Shown: positions 33,421 to 45,576 of the stretch, in pieces
How the letters are laid out: the number at the start of each line of letters is the position of its first letter
Numbering within the stretch: the stretch's first letter is position 1
Origin: Siphonodentalium dalli
Taxonomy: Eukaryota; Mollusca; Scaphopoda; Gadilida; Siphonodentaliidae
Assembly: GCA_032622095.1 (NCBI GenBank)
Contig: CP136069.1
Coordinates: 120,458,126 to 120,522,125 of the forward strand
Length of the DNA: 64,000 nucleotides
Direction of reading: 5' to 3'
Made by a program: the position numbers and the translations under genes
Notes under the pieces: generated by a model
The model's input: the letters and a program-made list of their open reading frames with translations, nothing else
What the model was told of the DNA's origin: nothing
Database searches by the model: none

Positions 33421-34818
33421 TGTTGTATAAAAAACAGCACTACATGTAAATATAAAATAAAACAGTGCTACATCTTATTACAGATTATTTCCACATATAA
33501 TCAGTGACTACAGGCAGTCTAACAAAATAAAGTTTCAGTGACACTCGATCCGAAGAGGGGGATAATTTCATCTGTTACAGTCAATGGAGCGATTATGAAT
33601 CTGGAAAGCTGAAATTTCTAAGTAATACTAGATATGGACATGACGAGTATAGTGTGTTTCAGAACGAAAAAGTTTGAATAAAATCAACACATTTGTAAAT
33701 TTAAAAACAATTCAAACGTTATTGTATTCCATGTCCCAGCCCGGACATATACACCAAATTTCAATAATATTCATTGAGAAACAACGGTCCAAACGCCATA
33801 TAACACCCCGTATACATCTTTTATTCCGAGCCGGCCTTTTATTCCGAGTTGGCACACGTCGATTGGGGCGAGTTAGCCCTGGGCGAGTACGCCGATTCCG
33901 GCACCTTCTTATATTGCAGCAGGTATACGTTTACGCTGGTTTACGCGTAATTTAATTTAGAAAGTTCCCCAATTAGTATCGTAAATAGAACGACTGTATT
34001 TGACAGAGACTGACTCTGTTATTGATTATCATGTTGTTATAATTAAAAAACGACAAATGCACATGCCGTTCAAACGTAGTAGTCTATTTTCTCCATGTTA
34101 AAGGATTTATTCGGTCTAGAAACTACAAAACGCAATCGGAAAGCCCTCCCTGTTGTGATTAAAATGATCCAAGTCCCATTCCGATCGCATAATAAATAAC
34201 CCGTAAAATAAATAAATAATACCACCACCGGTATTCGGAGATTTCCGTGACTAAACTACGAGTGACGTACTTGTGGGGAGCAAATTAAAAACACAGATTC
34301 GGAGCCGGAGTTTATTATGCAGACTACGATGACGTAATCGTAAGTCAGCCGATACTAAAATGCGGAGTCGTATGTGCGCGTGTGGTATACATATTACGTT
34401 ACGCTTTGGCCGTTTATCTGGAATAGAAGACAATAATTCTGTGAATACAGTAATTAATAGCGCCTAGAATGGTTGTTGTTTTTGTAGCCATTAATAACAT
34501 GCCGGCACGTGTCTGTTTTTGGTGAATAGATGGCAGTATTAGTGCTTTGATTGTCTCGCGTATTCACTTTGTGATTTGTAATCACTCAGCGACTATTCAT
34601 CAGTGTCATTCGCGAACTTGTTTGCACTCTAAAATTCCACAAAGTGAATAGAAAGAACATTATCTCTCTGGTCATACTTATATAAGAAGCGCCCAAATTT
34701 ATATAAACACTGGGCTGAATAATGTTAACTCTATTTAGGCGCTTTTGTTTTGTGTTTGTTTGTTGTTTTACTTTCGATATAAATATCCCGAGAATCTGTC
34801 ATCGCCACATATTCCAAG
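33421..34818. other. Intergenic, no supported gene
   Basis: AT-rich unique sequence. A small inverted pair, TATTCACTTTGTGATTTG near 34560 and CCACAAAGTGAATAG near 34637, flanks about 70 bp. No ORF shows family resemblance. Confidence 0.6.
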
Positions 34819-34908
34819 ATGCCTAGTAGATGTAGTGTGTTCAGTTGTGGGCGGGCTAGCGATCCATTATTTAGTACCTCCAAAAAGACAACACAGTGCG
34901 TAATTTAG
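34819..34908 (+). pseudogene. Possible THAP-domain N-terminal fragment
   Basis: A 29-codon frame starts MPSRCSVFSCGRASD. THAP DNA-binding domains usually begin at or near the initiator methionine with C-x4-C at positions 5 and 10, as here. The frame stops after 29 codons with no convincing GT donor, and the rest of the ~80-residue C2CH domain (including the AVPTIF box) is absent. It is either a dead fragment, a first exon whose donor I cannot place, or chance. Confidence 0.3.
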
Positions 34909-35080
34909 AACGCTCTTTATTGTCTACCGCTTTTGGGAGACGGAAGCACTTTATATTTAATTGTCACAATACCACATACAAAATCACCCATGACATAACG
35001 AAATAAAGCACGTTCATAATTGAGAACGCTCTTTATTGTCTACACCGCGACGAAAACATGGACGCTCTTTATTAGAGGCA
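34895..35080. repeat. Triple ACGCTCTTTATT motif and short direct duplication
   Basis: GAACGCTCTTTATTGTCTAC occurs near 34907 and 35025, and GACGCTCTTTATTAG near 35062. The first two lie in a duplicated ~35-bp context. The same 12-mer is present in the Helitron-like copies near 14579, 18968 and 19918, and as AAAGAGCGT near 16770 and 17680, so this area may be a remnant of that family. Confidence 0.6.
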
Positions 35081-35819
35081 ATCATTGGAGTTTTGCTATG
35101 CTAACAATTCAAAAAAATCCTCTCTAGAAAGTCAATATGTGCCATCAAAACGTAAAATAAAACGAACAACAAACACAAACTGAAAAACAATGCCAGGCTA
35201 GCCTTCAATTAAAAAAATGTCATTATGCCAAACTGCAGCCTAACTAATAATTTGTGTAGTTTCAACAGTCTGTTGTGTATTCGAGTGAATTATTTTGTTT
35301 ACTCACTTATCGATCTTGACTGGAAGGATTTTAGCAAGCTGTTCACAGTCGTGCACTTCTCCACACAAAATGTTTCGTGTGAAGAAACAGACAGGAACAT
35401 AATTATGACGAATATAAGCCATCATGATACATGTACTAGTACAATAACCACCACCTTTTTAATCGCACCCCATTTGTATTTAAAATTGTACGCATATAGC
35501 GCACAACGGGATGACACTAGTGTGTAAACTATCCTCCGAAATTGGTACCATACAACGAAGAATGAAGTACCGGCATATGGCCTAACTTGTATTCTTTCAG
35601 AAACAGTTAAATTTGTTTCGCACGATATTCCGCTCGCTCATTGCATTTCTGCATAAATTAATCTCATTTCAAACAACTTTTATCGCCTCAAAGTGCATTT
35701 TAGCCATCATTATTCGTTATATAATCCAACATTCTAGCAAATCCAGTTCATAATTCAGCACATTCAAACAGTTTTATTCCGTAATCGCTATTTATCGTAA
35801 AGGCTTAGGTAATTAACCA

Positions 35820-35970
35820 GCGTAATTTATCAACTCGTTACGCGATTGGCGGAATTATTTCAAGCTCCACCCACCGCTGTCATCGGTAAGCGTTGATGCA
35901 GATGATCGGTCATGTGACCGCGTTGTGGTCATGTGATCGCACTCACGTGACTGACTTCGGATATTTCCGC
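35820..35970. promoter_or_regulatory. Candidate promoter-like patch
   Basis: A GC-richer patch in AT-rich surroundings holds an inverted CCAAT box (GCGATTGGCGG near 35852), a CCACCC element (TCCACCCACC) and three E-box-like sites (TCATGTGACCGCG, TCATGTGATCGC, CTCACGTGACTG) within about 50 bp. No transcript can be placed next to it. This is suggestive only. Confidence 0.3.
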
Positions 35971-36261
35971 GATTTTTTAATATCATAATAATAAAAATAC
36001 TATCTGCTCGATTTTGAATTTTCTTGGCGAAATGGGTCTGTTAGACATATATTATTAGTATTATGACGATAACAATTTTTTTTTTTGACAGACTAATTCC
36101 TTTAAACGACATCCGCAAATATCAAATAACGCTAACCTACTGCAAATGTTTTACACGACAACTGTTAACATATTTGGGCTGAATAGGATAGGATAGGATA
36201 GTTTATTTACAATACACACGAATGATACAGTGGCATTAATACATAATAAAGTATAGCAGTG

Positions 36262-36314
36262 TATTGTCGGGGGTAGCCTAGCCCTATCGGGCTGTCTTCC
36301 TGCTACCCCCTAAA
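36262..36314 (-). other. 3'-UTR stem-loop of the LINE
   Basis: The arms GGGGGTAGC and GCTACCCCC enclose a second inner pair AGCCC/GGGCT. Placed about 65 bp from the 3' tail, it is a plausible recognition structure for the element's own reverse transcriptase. Confidence 0.6.
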
Positions 36315-36899
36315 ACAAGTATAACTATAAGTAATAGCATTGATGATTGTATTTCAGATCCACGCACATGTACAGACTATAGTCATATATAAAACTTTCT
36401 AGAATCTAGTACTTAGGGCATATCACAAACAATCCAGACGATTTATCATATCGAAAATGTATTATCTCTCCATATATAGGAACTGTTCAAATTATATAAA
36501 ACATATGCAAAGTGTCGGTTCCAGTTCCAGTTCCATGGGTATATTAGGAACAAAATATTTTGTTTTCTGTTGCTACGACGGTTTCAGGCGAGGGATACCG
36601 CCATCATTATTTAAGTAAACAAAATGAGAATCTATATTGATCGTCGGAAAGTCTCTTTGTTGAGTGAGGTTTTGGGATAATTCAAATTAATAATATTATA
36701 CGTATATATAACGTTTATATGTATATCTGGCGGTATATGGTCATAGTCTCGTTAGATAAATCATAATTATGTACGGTAACATTTATGATGTATGGTAGTA
36801 TATATGGGCATGTTAGGAACGAGAATGCGATGTTTGAGTAGTATATATTAGGAGATATTAGGATTATAAAACGAGTATGATAATGAATATTCGTGTTGT

Positions 36900-38138
36900 T
36901 TATTGAGCACAATCGGGACATCCTTTGTTTTTACAGCGTACATTTTCTGGGTAATTTTTCAGCATGGCTATCTGTAAGCGCTTCTTCAATGTGTGCCTGC
37001 TTTGGCAAGAAGTATAGTTTTTTTCCATATTGTTCCATGTTGTGGGGAAGGCGTGGTGGGGTAATTTTCCTGACCACTTGGTTCTAGGAAGTTCTAACAG
37101 TTCGGGATTCGGGTGTTTTGGGGTTGATTTTGCTCGTTTGTTGTACATCGTTCCAAAAGACGCGGGCAGACGGTTATAACACCAGTCATGCATGAACATT
37201 GAGGAATTAAGAGTGTGTAAGTCATATATTTTCAAGATTTTCTCTCTTTTAAAGAGTGCATCTGTGTGACTCCTGTACTTCTTATTGCATATTATACGCA
37301 ATGCTCGTTTTTGTAATAGGAATATGTTCTTGACTTCCGGAACATGACCCCATATTTGAATACCATAAACTAAGTGACTTTGAATCAGGGCATAGTACAA
37401 TGTTTTCAATGCTTTACTTGGGAAAAAATGTTTCACCTTATTGATGCAGTAGATTGCATGTGATATTTTGGAGCAGATTACTGATATGTGCTTTGTGAAT
37501 GTCAAGTTCTCATCAATGTGGATGCCTAAACATTTTGTCGAGGATTCATGGCCAAGATTCCCTATTCGGTTCAATTCAATGTTATTCAGCTTTAATTTCG
37601 AAGTATTCCATTTTTTTTCATTGTTTTGTGGGTGTAAAAGGATATAGTTGCTTTTATTAATATTAATTGACAGTTTATTACAGCTGCACCAATCGGATAT
37701 ATTAGATAATTCATTGTTGACATAACTGTGTACTAGTTCGCCATCTTTACCGCTTGTGAACAGTGTGGTGTCGTCGGCATACGATAAGATGTCCATTGTT
37801 GTAGAGTTTACCATATCATTCACGTATATTAAAAAAATTATCGGCCCTAAAATTGAGCCTTGGGGGACCCCACAAGATGTATTCATTGGGCTAGAGGTAC
37901 TCCCACTATATTCAACGTATTGCCTCCTCTCATTCAGATCACTATGAAACCATGACATTGCTGCACCCCTGATGCCATAGTGGTCAAGTTTCGATATCAG
38001 TATGTTGTGGTCGATCGTGTCGAATGCTTTAGATAAATCAATAAATACGGCTAAGGTGGAATCCCGTGTCGGTGTATCGTTATTTTTAACGAGATGATCT
38101 AGAAGGTGCATTATCGGATGAAATGTTGAGTGATTCAT
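36900..38138 (-). CDS. LINE reverse transcriptase, C-terminal 412 residues
   Basis: This part of a non-LTR ORF2 copies the LINE RNA at the target site. Visible motifs are VFIDLSKAFDTIDH (residues 31-44, first catalytic aspartate), GVPQGSILGPIIFLIYVND (90-108) and the catalytic SYADDTTLF box (119-127). A long thumb and C-terminal region follows, ending with a C-x4-C-x2-C pattern (CKNKGCPDC). Motif wording fits the Jockey/CR1 superfamily. The endonuclease and RT fingers are missing because of 5' truncation. The first ATG is internal, so it is not a real start. The absence of stops over 412 codons indicates a recent copy. Confidence 0.9.
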   Translation of the reverse strand: MNHSTFHPIMHLLDHLVKNNDTPTRDSTLAVFIDLSKAFDTIDHNILISKLDHYGIRGAAMSWFHSDLNERRQYVEYSGSTSSPMNTSCGVPQGSILGPIIFLIYVNDMVNSTTMDILSYADDTTLFTSGKDGELVHSYVNNELSNISDWCSCNKLSININKSNYILLHPQNNEKKWNTSKLKLNNIELNRIGNLGHESSTKCLGIHIDENLTFTKHISVICSKISHAIYCINKVKHFFPSKALKTLYYALIQSHLVYGIQIWGHVPEVKNIFLLQKRALRIICNKKYRSHTDALFKREKILKIYDLHTLNSSMFMHDWCYNRLPASFGTMYNKRAKSTPKHPNPELLELPRTKWSGKLPHHAFPTTWNNMEKNYTSCQSRHTLKKRLQIAMLKNYPENVRCKNKGCPDCAQ

Positions 38139-38199
38139 CTGATGTGGTATGATTCCTCAAAATAAACAACAAACCATCGTTACTTGAAAATGTAGTTTG

Positions 38200-39060
38200 G
38201 GCTAACATTTACACAAATCCTCCAGCTCCTCTATCCTGACACACACGTTAGATGAAAAACAGCCATCAGATAACCGCCCAAATTTTGGGCGAAATGACAA
38301 CATACCAAAATGGCACATGTGTAGTCGACATGTATAAACGTATTGCTGTAACTTTTACAATAACTTTTTGCATATATAGCGATATCATACTACTATAGTA
38401 TAGTGAACATGGCCATCACGAGTTCTTTGTAATGTATACAGGTCACGGTGTCTGCTCGTCGTGCAATCTCAACTCCATTTCCCCCCAATATGACATATTA
38501 AAAAGCGTCATAAAGTTATAGGTGCATTGGCCTTTGATTGCGTATATATTCAGTGTTCCATACCAATTTTCACGAAACCTAGTATTTTACTTGTGTATAA
38601 AATAACTCGTTTAGTACAAGACGTGCCATCGAAAAGACACTGTCCCCCACTTGTCTGCTATAGTGTCTCCTTCTCACACTCTCTTTTCTCTCTCTCTGCC
38701 TCCTGCTATCCCTAACAATATTTTATTCGTATCTTATCTTATTCCTAAAACCAATATTTCCAACCATTCCGTCTGCACTATAACCCTCCTTCACTCATTG
38801 GGACGAGGCACGTAGACAAAGAGGTGAAGACTTCATATTGCCTGATCATCGTTTCCATATATTAACACTTCTATTTTCTACATCGTTTGGTGTTGAATAT
38901 TCCATCGATTTATTTCATATAGTATATTGGCGAGATGCTGGTAGCCCCTTTATTCTATACACATGTACATGTATATTCACAAACTATAACCGTACAGAAA
39001 ACTCATATTTGTTCCGTGTTTTTTAACCATTTTGTATGTGCGGTGGTTTACAAATTGGCG
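38200..39060. other. Intergenic, no supported gene
   Basis: Unique AT-rich DNA with a CTCTCTT-rich pyrimidine stretch near 38670-38700. Only short unsupported frames. Confidence 0.6.
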
Positions 39061-39089
39061 GTAAATTGCTGCATGGCGTTATCGTAAAC

Positions 39090-39518
39090 TATGGAATCCT
39101 ATTAGGGCCACTTGCTAATGGTGCTTTCGGCGCGCGCCGAAAGCGACAAAAAGTGCGCCATTAGTAACGCGCCGAAAGCGCCGAAAGCGACAAAATATGC
39201 GCCGTTACGGCTCACTTTTCGGCGCTTTAAGCGACAAAATATGCGCCATTAGCCCATTCGGTGCGGTGCGCCATTAGTGCATTCGGCGCGGTGCGCCATT
39301 AGCGCATTCGGCGAGGTGCGCCGAAAGCGACAAAATATGCGCCATCATGCACTAATGGTGCACTAATGGCGCGGTGCCGAAAGCGACAAAAAGTGCGCCG
39401 TAACGGCGCATATTTTGTCGCTTTTGGCGCTTTCGGCGCGTTACTAATGGCGCACTTTTTGTCGCTTTCGGCGCCCGCCGAAAGCGCCATTAGCAAGTGG
39501 CCCTAATAGGATTCCATA
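39090..39518. mobile_element. Foldback MITE with 6-bp target duplication
   Basis: Ends are inverted copies of TATGGAATCCTATTAGGGCC and the following CACTTGCTAATGG. GTAAAC flanks both sides (39084-39089 and 39519-39524). The GC-rich interior is built of repeated GCCGAAAGCGACAAAA and GTGCGCCATTAG blocks in both orientations, so nearly the whole 429 bp can fold back. It inserted into the second unit of a 23-bp duplication (units at 39061 and 39519 onward, GCATGGCGTTATC). Confidence 0.85.
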
Positions 39519-39751
39519 GTAAACTGATGCATGGCGTTATCGTTTTGAAGGGTAATCAATACTAATCATGTTGGGTTTAGTTGTTATATTGGTAATGGGG
39601 TTAGCGGTTGTTATGTCTTGTCCGGTCGATGTTGCTGTTAGGGTCATATTTATATTTGAACTATATATCTGAAGGAAAGTAAACTGTTCACTCCACTTCA
39701 CCCGCAGGTATATATACACCTTACATTAAATAAAACGAATTTTGTTAACAA

Positions 39752-39850
39752 GATGATACTCCCTAGTCTAGTTTATATGTCACTGATGATACTCCCTAGT
39801 CTAGTTTATATGTCACTGATGATACTCCCTAGTCTAGTTTATATGTCACT
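39752..39850. repeat. 33-bp tandem repeat, three perfect copies
   Basis: Three identical units each hold GATGATACTCCCTAGTCTAG and TATATGTCACT. 99 bp in all, with no visible substitutions, so it is a recent expansion and probably polymorphic. Confidence 0.95.
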
Positions 39851-41189
39851 GATGACATGCAGTATATATTACGTTATAATTACAGAAAAAACAACTATTT
39901 TATGATGTTTGCGTATAGCGAAGTTTAATTTCGAACAAAACTGTACTGGACAGCTGTAAATGGCTGAACAATTGTTACCACGACAAAGTCCACGTGTAAA
40001 AAATACTCACACGATCCGTGTCAAGGGGCGTGGTTTTGCTGTCTCCCAAGGACTATTTTGCCCCAGAAAAACGTTCGTAAACGTCTCATTTATCGGAATT
40101 TTTCATATGTATCAATGTAATTTATCCCTGTTAACATTAACCTATTTAGTTGTTTGTAAAATCGGAGTTATATATAAGTATTATATATTATAACACCATG
40201 CCATACGTTACCAAGGCTGACCTATGTAGTCCGTGACTCAATGATATCGTCTGCCGCTAAATTACGCTAAGTTCATGTGAGTCCGAACGGTGAACGCCGC
40301 CAAACACGTGCACATGCGGAAAGGGTTAATACCACCCAAGAGAACCGTTAATTCAGTTCAGATGTTTTATTTTTGTATTATTCAAGCAAATTCATGACTT
40401 TATTCAATAGAAATACAATAACATGATCATTGTCAATAAAAAGATAATGTATACAGACACACTGACAATCTGACATATATTTCAATTAAATGTTGCCTCG
40501 GAATGAATCCATCATGTAGTTTTAGGCAAAGGACGTTTGTAAGAATGCATGCATCTTATCAGCGTTATCATTAGGATACTCAATTACTTGTCATTGACTA
40601 AAGGAACAGACTGCAGATGGAAATTTATATAAGTAATACAGATTGGGCGGTCATTTTGGTCATCTAGGGGCTCGTAACAACATGGGAGAATACGCTGCTG
40701 TCCATACACATCTGTGTCGCATACAAACATTATATACTGTGGGTAACCTATGGGTATGTATGCTGAACCTTTTTTGACAAATTTGGTAATGAGTGCTTTG
40801 TGATTTTCTGAGATTTCTGGTGCTTTTCATTAAGCTTAATTGACTGGCATTTCATCCGGATTGTGATTTAAAACATTTTACATCCCCTGTCTGCCTTATC
40901 CTGCTATTTTCACCATGTGTTCATCAAAGTTTGGGGTGGGTCCCCAATTACCTTTGGAAAAACAACTTGTGTTGGAAGAGTGCGTCTCCGAGATTGGAAA
41001 TGGAAAAAAAATAGCGTTCTCGGATGGTGGGTCCCGAAAATTAAAAAGCTAAAATTTCAACCCTGTGTATATCCTGGAGTCTCCCTTCCCGCGGGATCAA
41101 CAGTAATAATGATATACGTTCAAAACCGGGGCTACTTTGAACACTTTTGTAACAGAACGAGAGAGAGAAGTGCGGAGTCGCACCGAAAG
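39851..41189. other. Intergenic, no supported gene
   Basis: AT-rich unique DNA. The open frame at 40917-41255 (112 codons) runs antisense into the 5S-like fragment and is not gene-like. Nothing else is recognisable. Confidence 0.55.
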
Positions 41190-41268
41190 TTGGCAACACC
41201 CGGAATCCCAAGCCGGTCACCCATCCAAGTACTAACCGGGCTCGACGTTGCTTAACATCAGTGATCAC
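41190..41268 (-). ncRNA. 5S rRNA-derived fragment (SINE head or pseudogene)
   Basis: On the minus strand GATGTTAAGCAACGTCGAGC, then GGTTAGTACTTGGATGGGTG and ACCGG...GGGATTCCGGGTGTTG match the 3' two thirds of animal 5S rRNA. They include the A box, intermediate element and C box that form the internal pol III promoter. The first ~45 nt of 5S are replaced by unrelated sequence and no T-run terminator follows at the 3' end, so it is not a functional 5S gene. A 5S-derived SINE or a 5S pseudogene are both possible. Confidence 0.75.
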
Positions 41269-41554
41269 ACAAAGCGTCTAACGACCGTGACCAAGAGATC
41301 TAGACCTCTCGATCAGAGAAGTCATCGACCTTATGTGGTTACAACGCGACCGCTACACTTTTAATGATCTTTCGTTCACCCCTTGCACAATACATATCCT
41401 TTCTAAATAATAAACAATTGTATATGTTGGTGTGACTACGTGTATCCAAACTAAACTGGTATATAACTGATTGGAGTCGTGATGGTAGGTATATGCTGAT
41501 AAAGACGTGTTCAAAGAATCCCCTGTTATTGTATATCATTATGGTGGTTGAGAA

Positions 41555-44500
41555 TGGGCATCCTCTTCTATTCAGGACTCATTATCGCCACACCATTACT
41601 GATAATACGCATCCTCTTCTATCCAGGACTCATTATCGCCACATCGTTACTGATAATACGCATCCTCTTCTATTCAGGACTCAATATCGCCACACCATTA
41701 CTGATAATAAGCATCCTCTTCTATTCAGGACTCATTGTCGCCACATCATTACTGATAATACGCATCCTCTTCTATTCAGGACTCATTGTCGCCACAACAT
41801 TACTGATAATAGGCATCCTCTTCTATTCAGGACTCATTATCGTCACATCATTACTGATAATACGCATCCTCTTCTATTCAGGACTCATTATCGTCACATC
41901 ATTACTGAGAATAAGCAGCCTCTTCTATTCAGGACTCAATATCGCCACATCATTACTGATAATACGCATCCTCTTCTATTCAGGACTCATTGTCGCCACA
42001 TCATTACTGATAATACGCATCCTCTTCTATTCAGGACTCATTATCGCCACATCGTTACTGATAATACGCATCCTCTTCTATTCAGGACTCAATATCGCCA
42101 CATCATTACTGATAATAAGCATCCTCTTCTATTCAGGACTCATTGTCGCCACATCATTACTGATAATACGCATCCTCTTCTATTCAGGACTCATTGTCGC
42201 CACAACATTACTGATAATAGGCATCCTCTTCTATTCAGGACTCATTATCGTCACATCATTACTGATAATACGCATCCTCTTCTATTCAGGACTCATTATC
42301 GTCACATCATTACTGAGAATAAGCAGCCTCTTCTATTCAGGACTCAATATCGCCACATCATTACTGATAATACGCATCCTCTCCTGTTTCATGACTCATT
42401 ATCGCCACACAATTACTGATAACACGACTCATATCCTGTTTCTGGACTCATTATCGCCACACCATTACTGATAATACGCATCCTCTCCTGTTTCATGACT
42501 CAGTATCGCCACACCATTACTGATAATACGCATACTCTTCTATTCAGGACTCATTATCGCCACACCATTACTGATAATAGGCATCCTCTTCTATTCAGGA
42601 CTCACTATCGCCACATCATTACTGATAATACGACTCATATCCTGTGTCATGACTCAGTATCGCCACACCATTACTGATAATACGCATACTCTTCTATTCA
42701 GGACTCATTATCGCCACATCATTACTGATAATACGCATCCTCTCCTGTTTCATGACTCAGTATCGCCACATCATTACTGATACTACGCATACTCTTCTAT
42801 TCAGGACTCATTATCGCCACACCATTACTGATAATACGCATCCTCTTCTATTCAGGACTCATTATCGCCACATCATTACTGATAACACGACTCATATCCT
42901 GTTTCTGGACTTATTATCGCCACACCATTACTGATAATACGCATCCTCTTCTATTCAGGACTCATTATCGCCACATCATTACTGATAACACGACTCATAT
43001 CCTGTTTCTGGACTTATTATCGCCACACCATTACTGATAATACGCATCCTCTCCTGTTTCATGACTCAGTATCGCCACACCATTACTGATAATACGCATA
43101 CTCTTCTATTCAGGACTCATTATCGCCACACCATTACTGATAATAGGCATCCTCTTCTATTCAGGACTCACTATCGCCACATCATTACTGATAATACGAC
43201 TCATATCCTGTGTCATGACTCAGTATCGCCACACCATTACTGATAATACGCATACTCTTCTATTCAGGACTCATTATCGCCACATCATTACTGATAATAC
43301 GCATCCTCTTCTATTCAGGACTCATTATCGCCACACCATTACTGATAATACGCATCCTCTTCTATTCAGGACTCATTATCGCCACACCATTACTGATAAT
43401 ACGCATCCTCTTCTATTCAGGACTCATTATCGCCACACCATTACTGATAATACGCATCCTCTCCTGTTTCATGACTCAGTATCGCCACACCATTACTGAT
43501 AATACGCATACTCTTCTATTCAGGACTCATTATCGCCACATCATTACTGATAATACGCATCCTCTTCTATTCAGGACTCATTATCGCCACACCATTACTG
43601 ATAATACGCATCCTCTTCTATTCAGGACTCATTATCGCCACACCATTACTGATAATACGCATCCTCTTCTATTCAGGACTCATTATCGCCACATCATTAC
43701 TGATAATACGCATCCTCTTCTATTCAGGACTCATTATCGCCACATCATTACTGATAATACGCATCCTCTTCTATTCAGGACTCACTATCGCCACATCATT
43801 ACTGATAATACGCATCCTCTTCTATTCAGGACTCATTATCGCCACATCATTACTGATAATACGCATCCTCTTCTATTCAGGACTCATTATCGCCACATCA
43901 TTACTGATAATACGCATCCTCTTCTATTCAGGACTCATTATCGCCACATCATTACTGATAATACGCATCCTCTTCTATTCAGGACTCACTATCGCCACAT
44001 CATTACTGATAATACGACTCATATCCTGTTTCATGACTCAGTATCGCCACATCATTACTGATAATACGCATACTCTTCTATTCAGGACTCACTATCGCCA
44101 CAGCATTACTGATAATACGATTCATATCCTGTTTCATGACTCATTATCGCCACATTATTACTGATAATACGCATCCTCTTCTATTCAGGACTCATTATCG
44201 CCACAGCATTACTGATAATACGCATCCTCTTCTATTCAGGACTCATTATCGTCACACCATTACTGATAATACGCATCATCTTCTATTCAGGACTCATTAT
44301 CGCCACATCATTACTGATAATACGCATCCTCTTCTATTCAGGACTCATTATCGCCACATCATTACTGATAATACGCATCCTCTTCTATTCAGGACTCACT
44401 ATCGCCACATCATTACTGATAATACGCATCCTCTTCTATTCAGGACTCATTATCGCCACACCATTACTGATAATACGCATCCTCTTCTATTCAGGACTCA

Positions 44501-45576
44501 TTATCGCCACACCATTACTGATAATACGCATCCTCTTCTATTCAGGACTCATTATCGCCACATCATTACTGATAATACGCATCCTCTTCTATTCAGGACT
44601 CATTATCGCCACATCATTACTGATAATACGCATCCTCTTCTATTCAGGACTCATTATCGCCACATCATTACTGATAATACGCATCCTCTTCTATTCAGGA
44701 CTCATTATCGCCACATCATTACTGATAATACGCATCCTCTTCTATTCAGGACTCACTATCGCCACATCATTACTGATAATACGACTCATATCCTGTTTCA
44801 TGACTCATTATCGCCACATCATTACTGATAATACGCATACTCTTCTATTCAGGACTCATTATCGCCACATCATTACTGATAATACGCATCCGCTTCTATT
44901 CAGGACTCATTATCGCCACAGCATTACTGATAATACGATTCATATCCTGTTTCATGACTCATTATCGCCACATTATTACTGATAATACGCATCCTCTTCT
45001 ATTCAGGACTCATTATCGCCACAGCATTACTGATAATACGACTCATATCCTGTTTCTGGACTCATTATCGCCACATCATTACTGATAATACGCATCCTCT
45101 CCTGTTTCTGGACTCATTATCGCCACATCATTACTGATAATACGACTCATATCCTGTTGCTGGACTCATTATCGCCACATCATTACTGATAATACGCATC
45201 CTCTCCTGTTCTGGACTCATTATCGCCACATCATTACTGATAATACGACTCATATCCTGTTTCATGACTCATTATCGCCATACCATTACTGATAATACGA
45301 CTCATATCCTGTTTCTGGACTCATTATCGCCACATCATTACTGATAATACGCATCCTCTTCTGTTTCTGGACTCATTATCGCCACATCATTACTGATAAT
45401 ACGACTCATATCCTGTTGCTGGACTCATTATCGCCACATCATTACTGATAATACGCATCCTCTCCTGTTCTGGACTCATTATCGCCACATCATTACTGAT
45501 AATACGACTCATATCCTGTTTCAGAGCTCATTGTCGCCACACCATCACTGAAAATACGCCTCCTCTTCTATTTCAG
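41555..45576. repeat. 51-bp minisatellite, ~79 copies, abutting the fucosyltransferase exon
   Basis: The unit contains GCATCCTCTTCTATTCAGGA, CTCATTATCGCCACATCATT and ACTGATAATAC. A higher-order repeat of eight units (408 bp) is visible: variants such as AAGCATCC at 41709 recur at 42117. From 42380 a second unit type, with CGACTCATATCCTGTTTC, alternates with the first. As 51 is 17 codons, frames of 200-300 codons stay open (one reads LLFRTHYRHIITDNTHP, another LFYSGLIIATSLLI). The last unit grades into the splice acceptor and first codons of the downstream gene. Confidence 0.97.

Larger units (their letters stand above)
36183..38150 (-). mobile_element. 5'-truncated Jockey/CR1-type LINE
   Basis: Reverse transcriptase C-terminal half, 3' UTR and a 3' pentanucleotide tail: on the plus strand ATAGGATAGGATAGGATAG at 36183-36200, that is (CTATC)n at the element's 3' end. 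The 5' end is lost in the RT palm. TTTGGGCT occurs just left of the tail (about 36174) and again near 38198, a possible 8-bp target duplication, which would put the 5' end near 38197. Confidence 0.85.

Noticed and set aside
41190-41268. Functional 5S rRNA gene
   Set aside because: The 5' third does not match and no terminator is present.
41493-44828. Several 60-308 codon frames reading HYRHIITDNTHP repeats
   Set aside because: By-products of the 51-bp unit; multiple overlapping frames are open at once.
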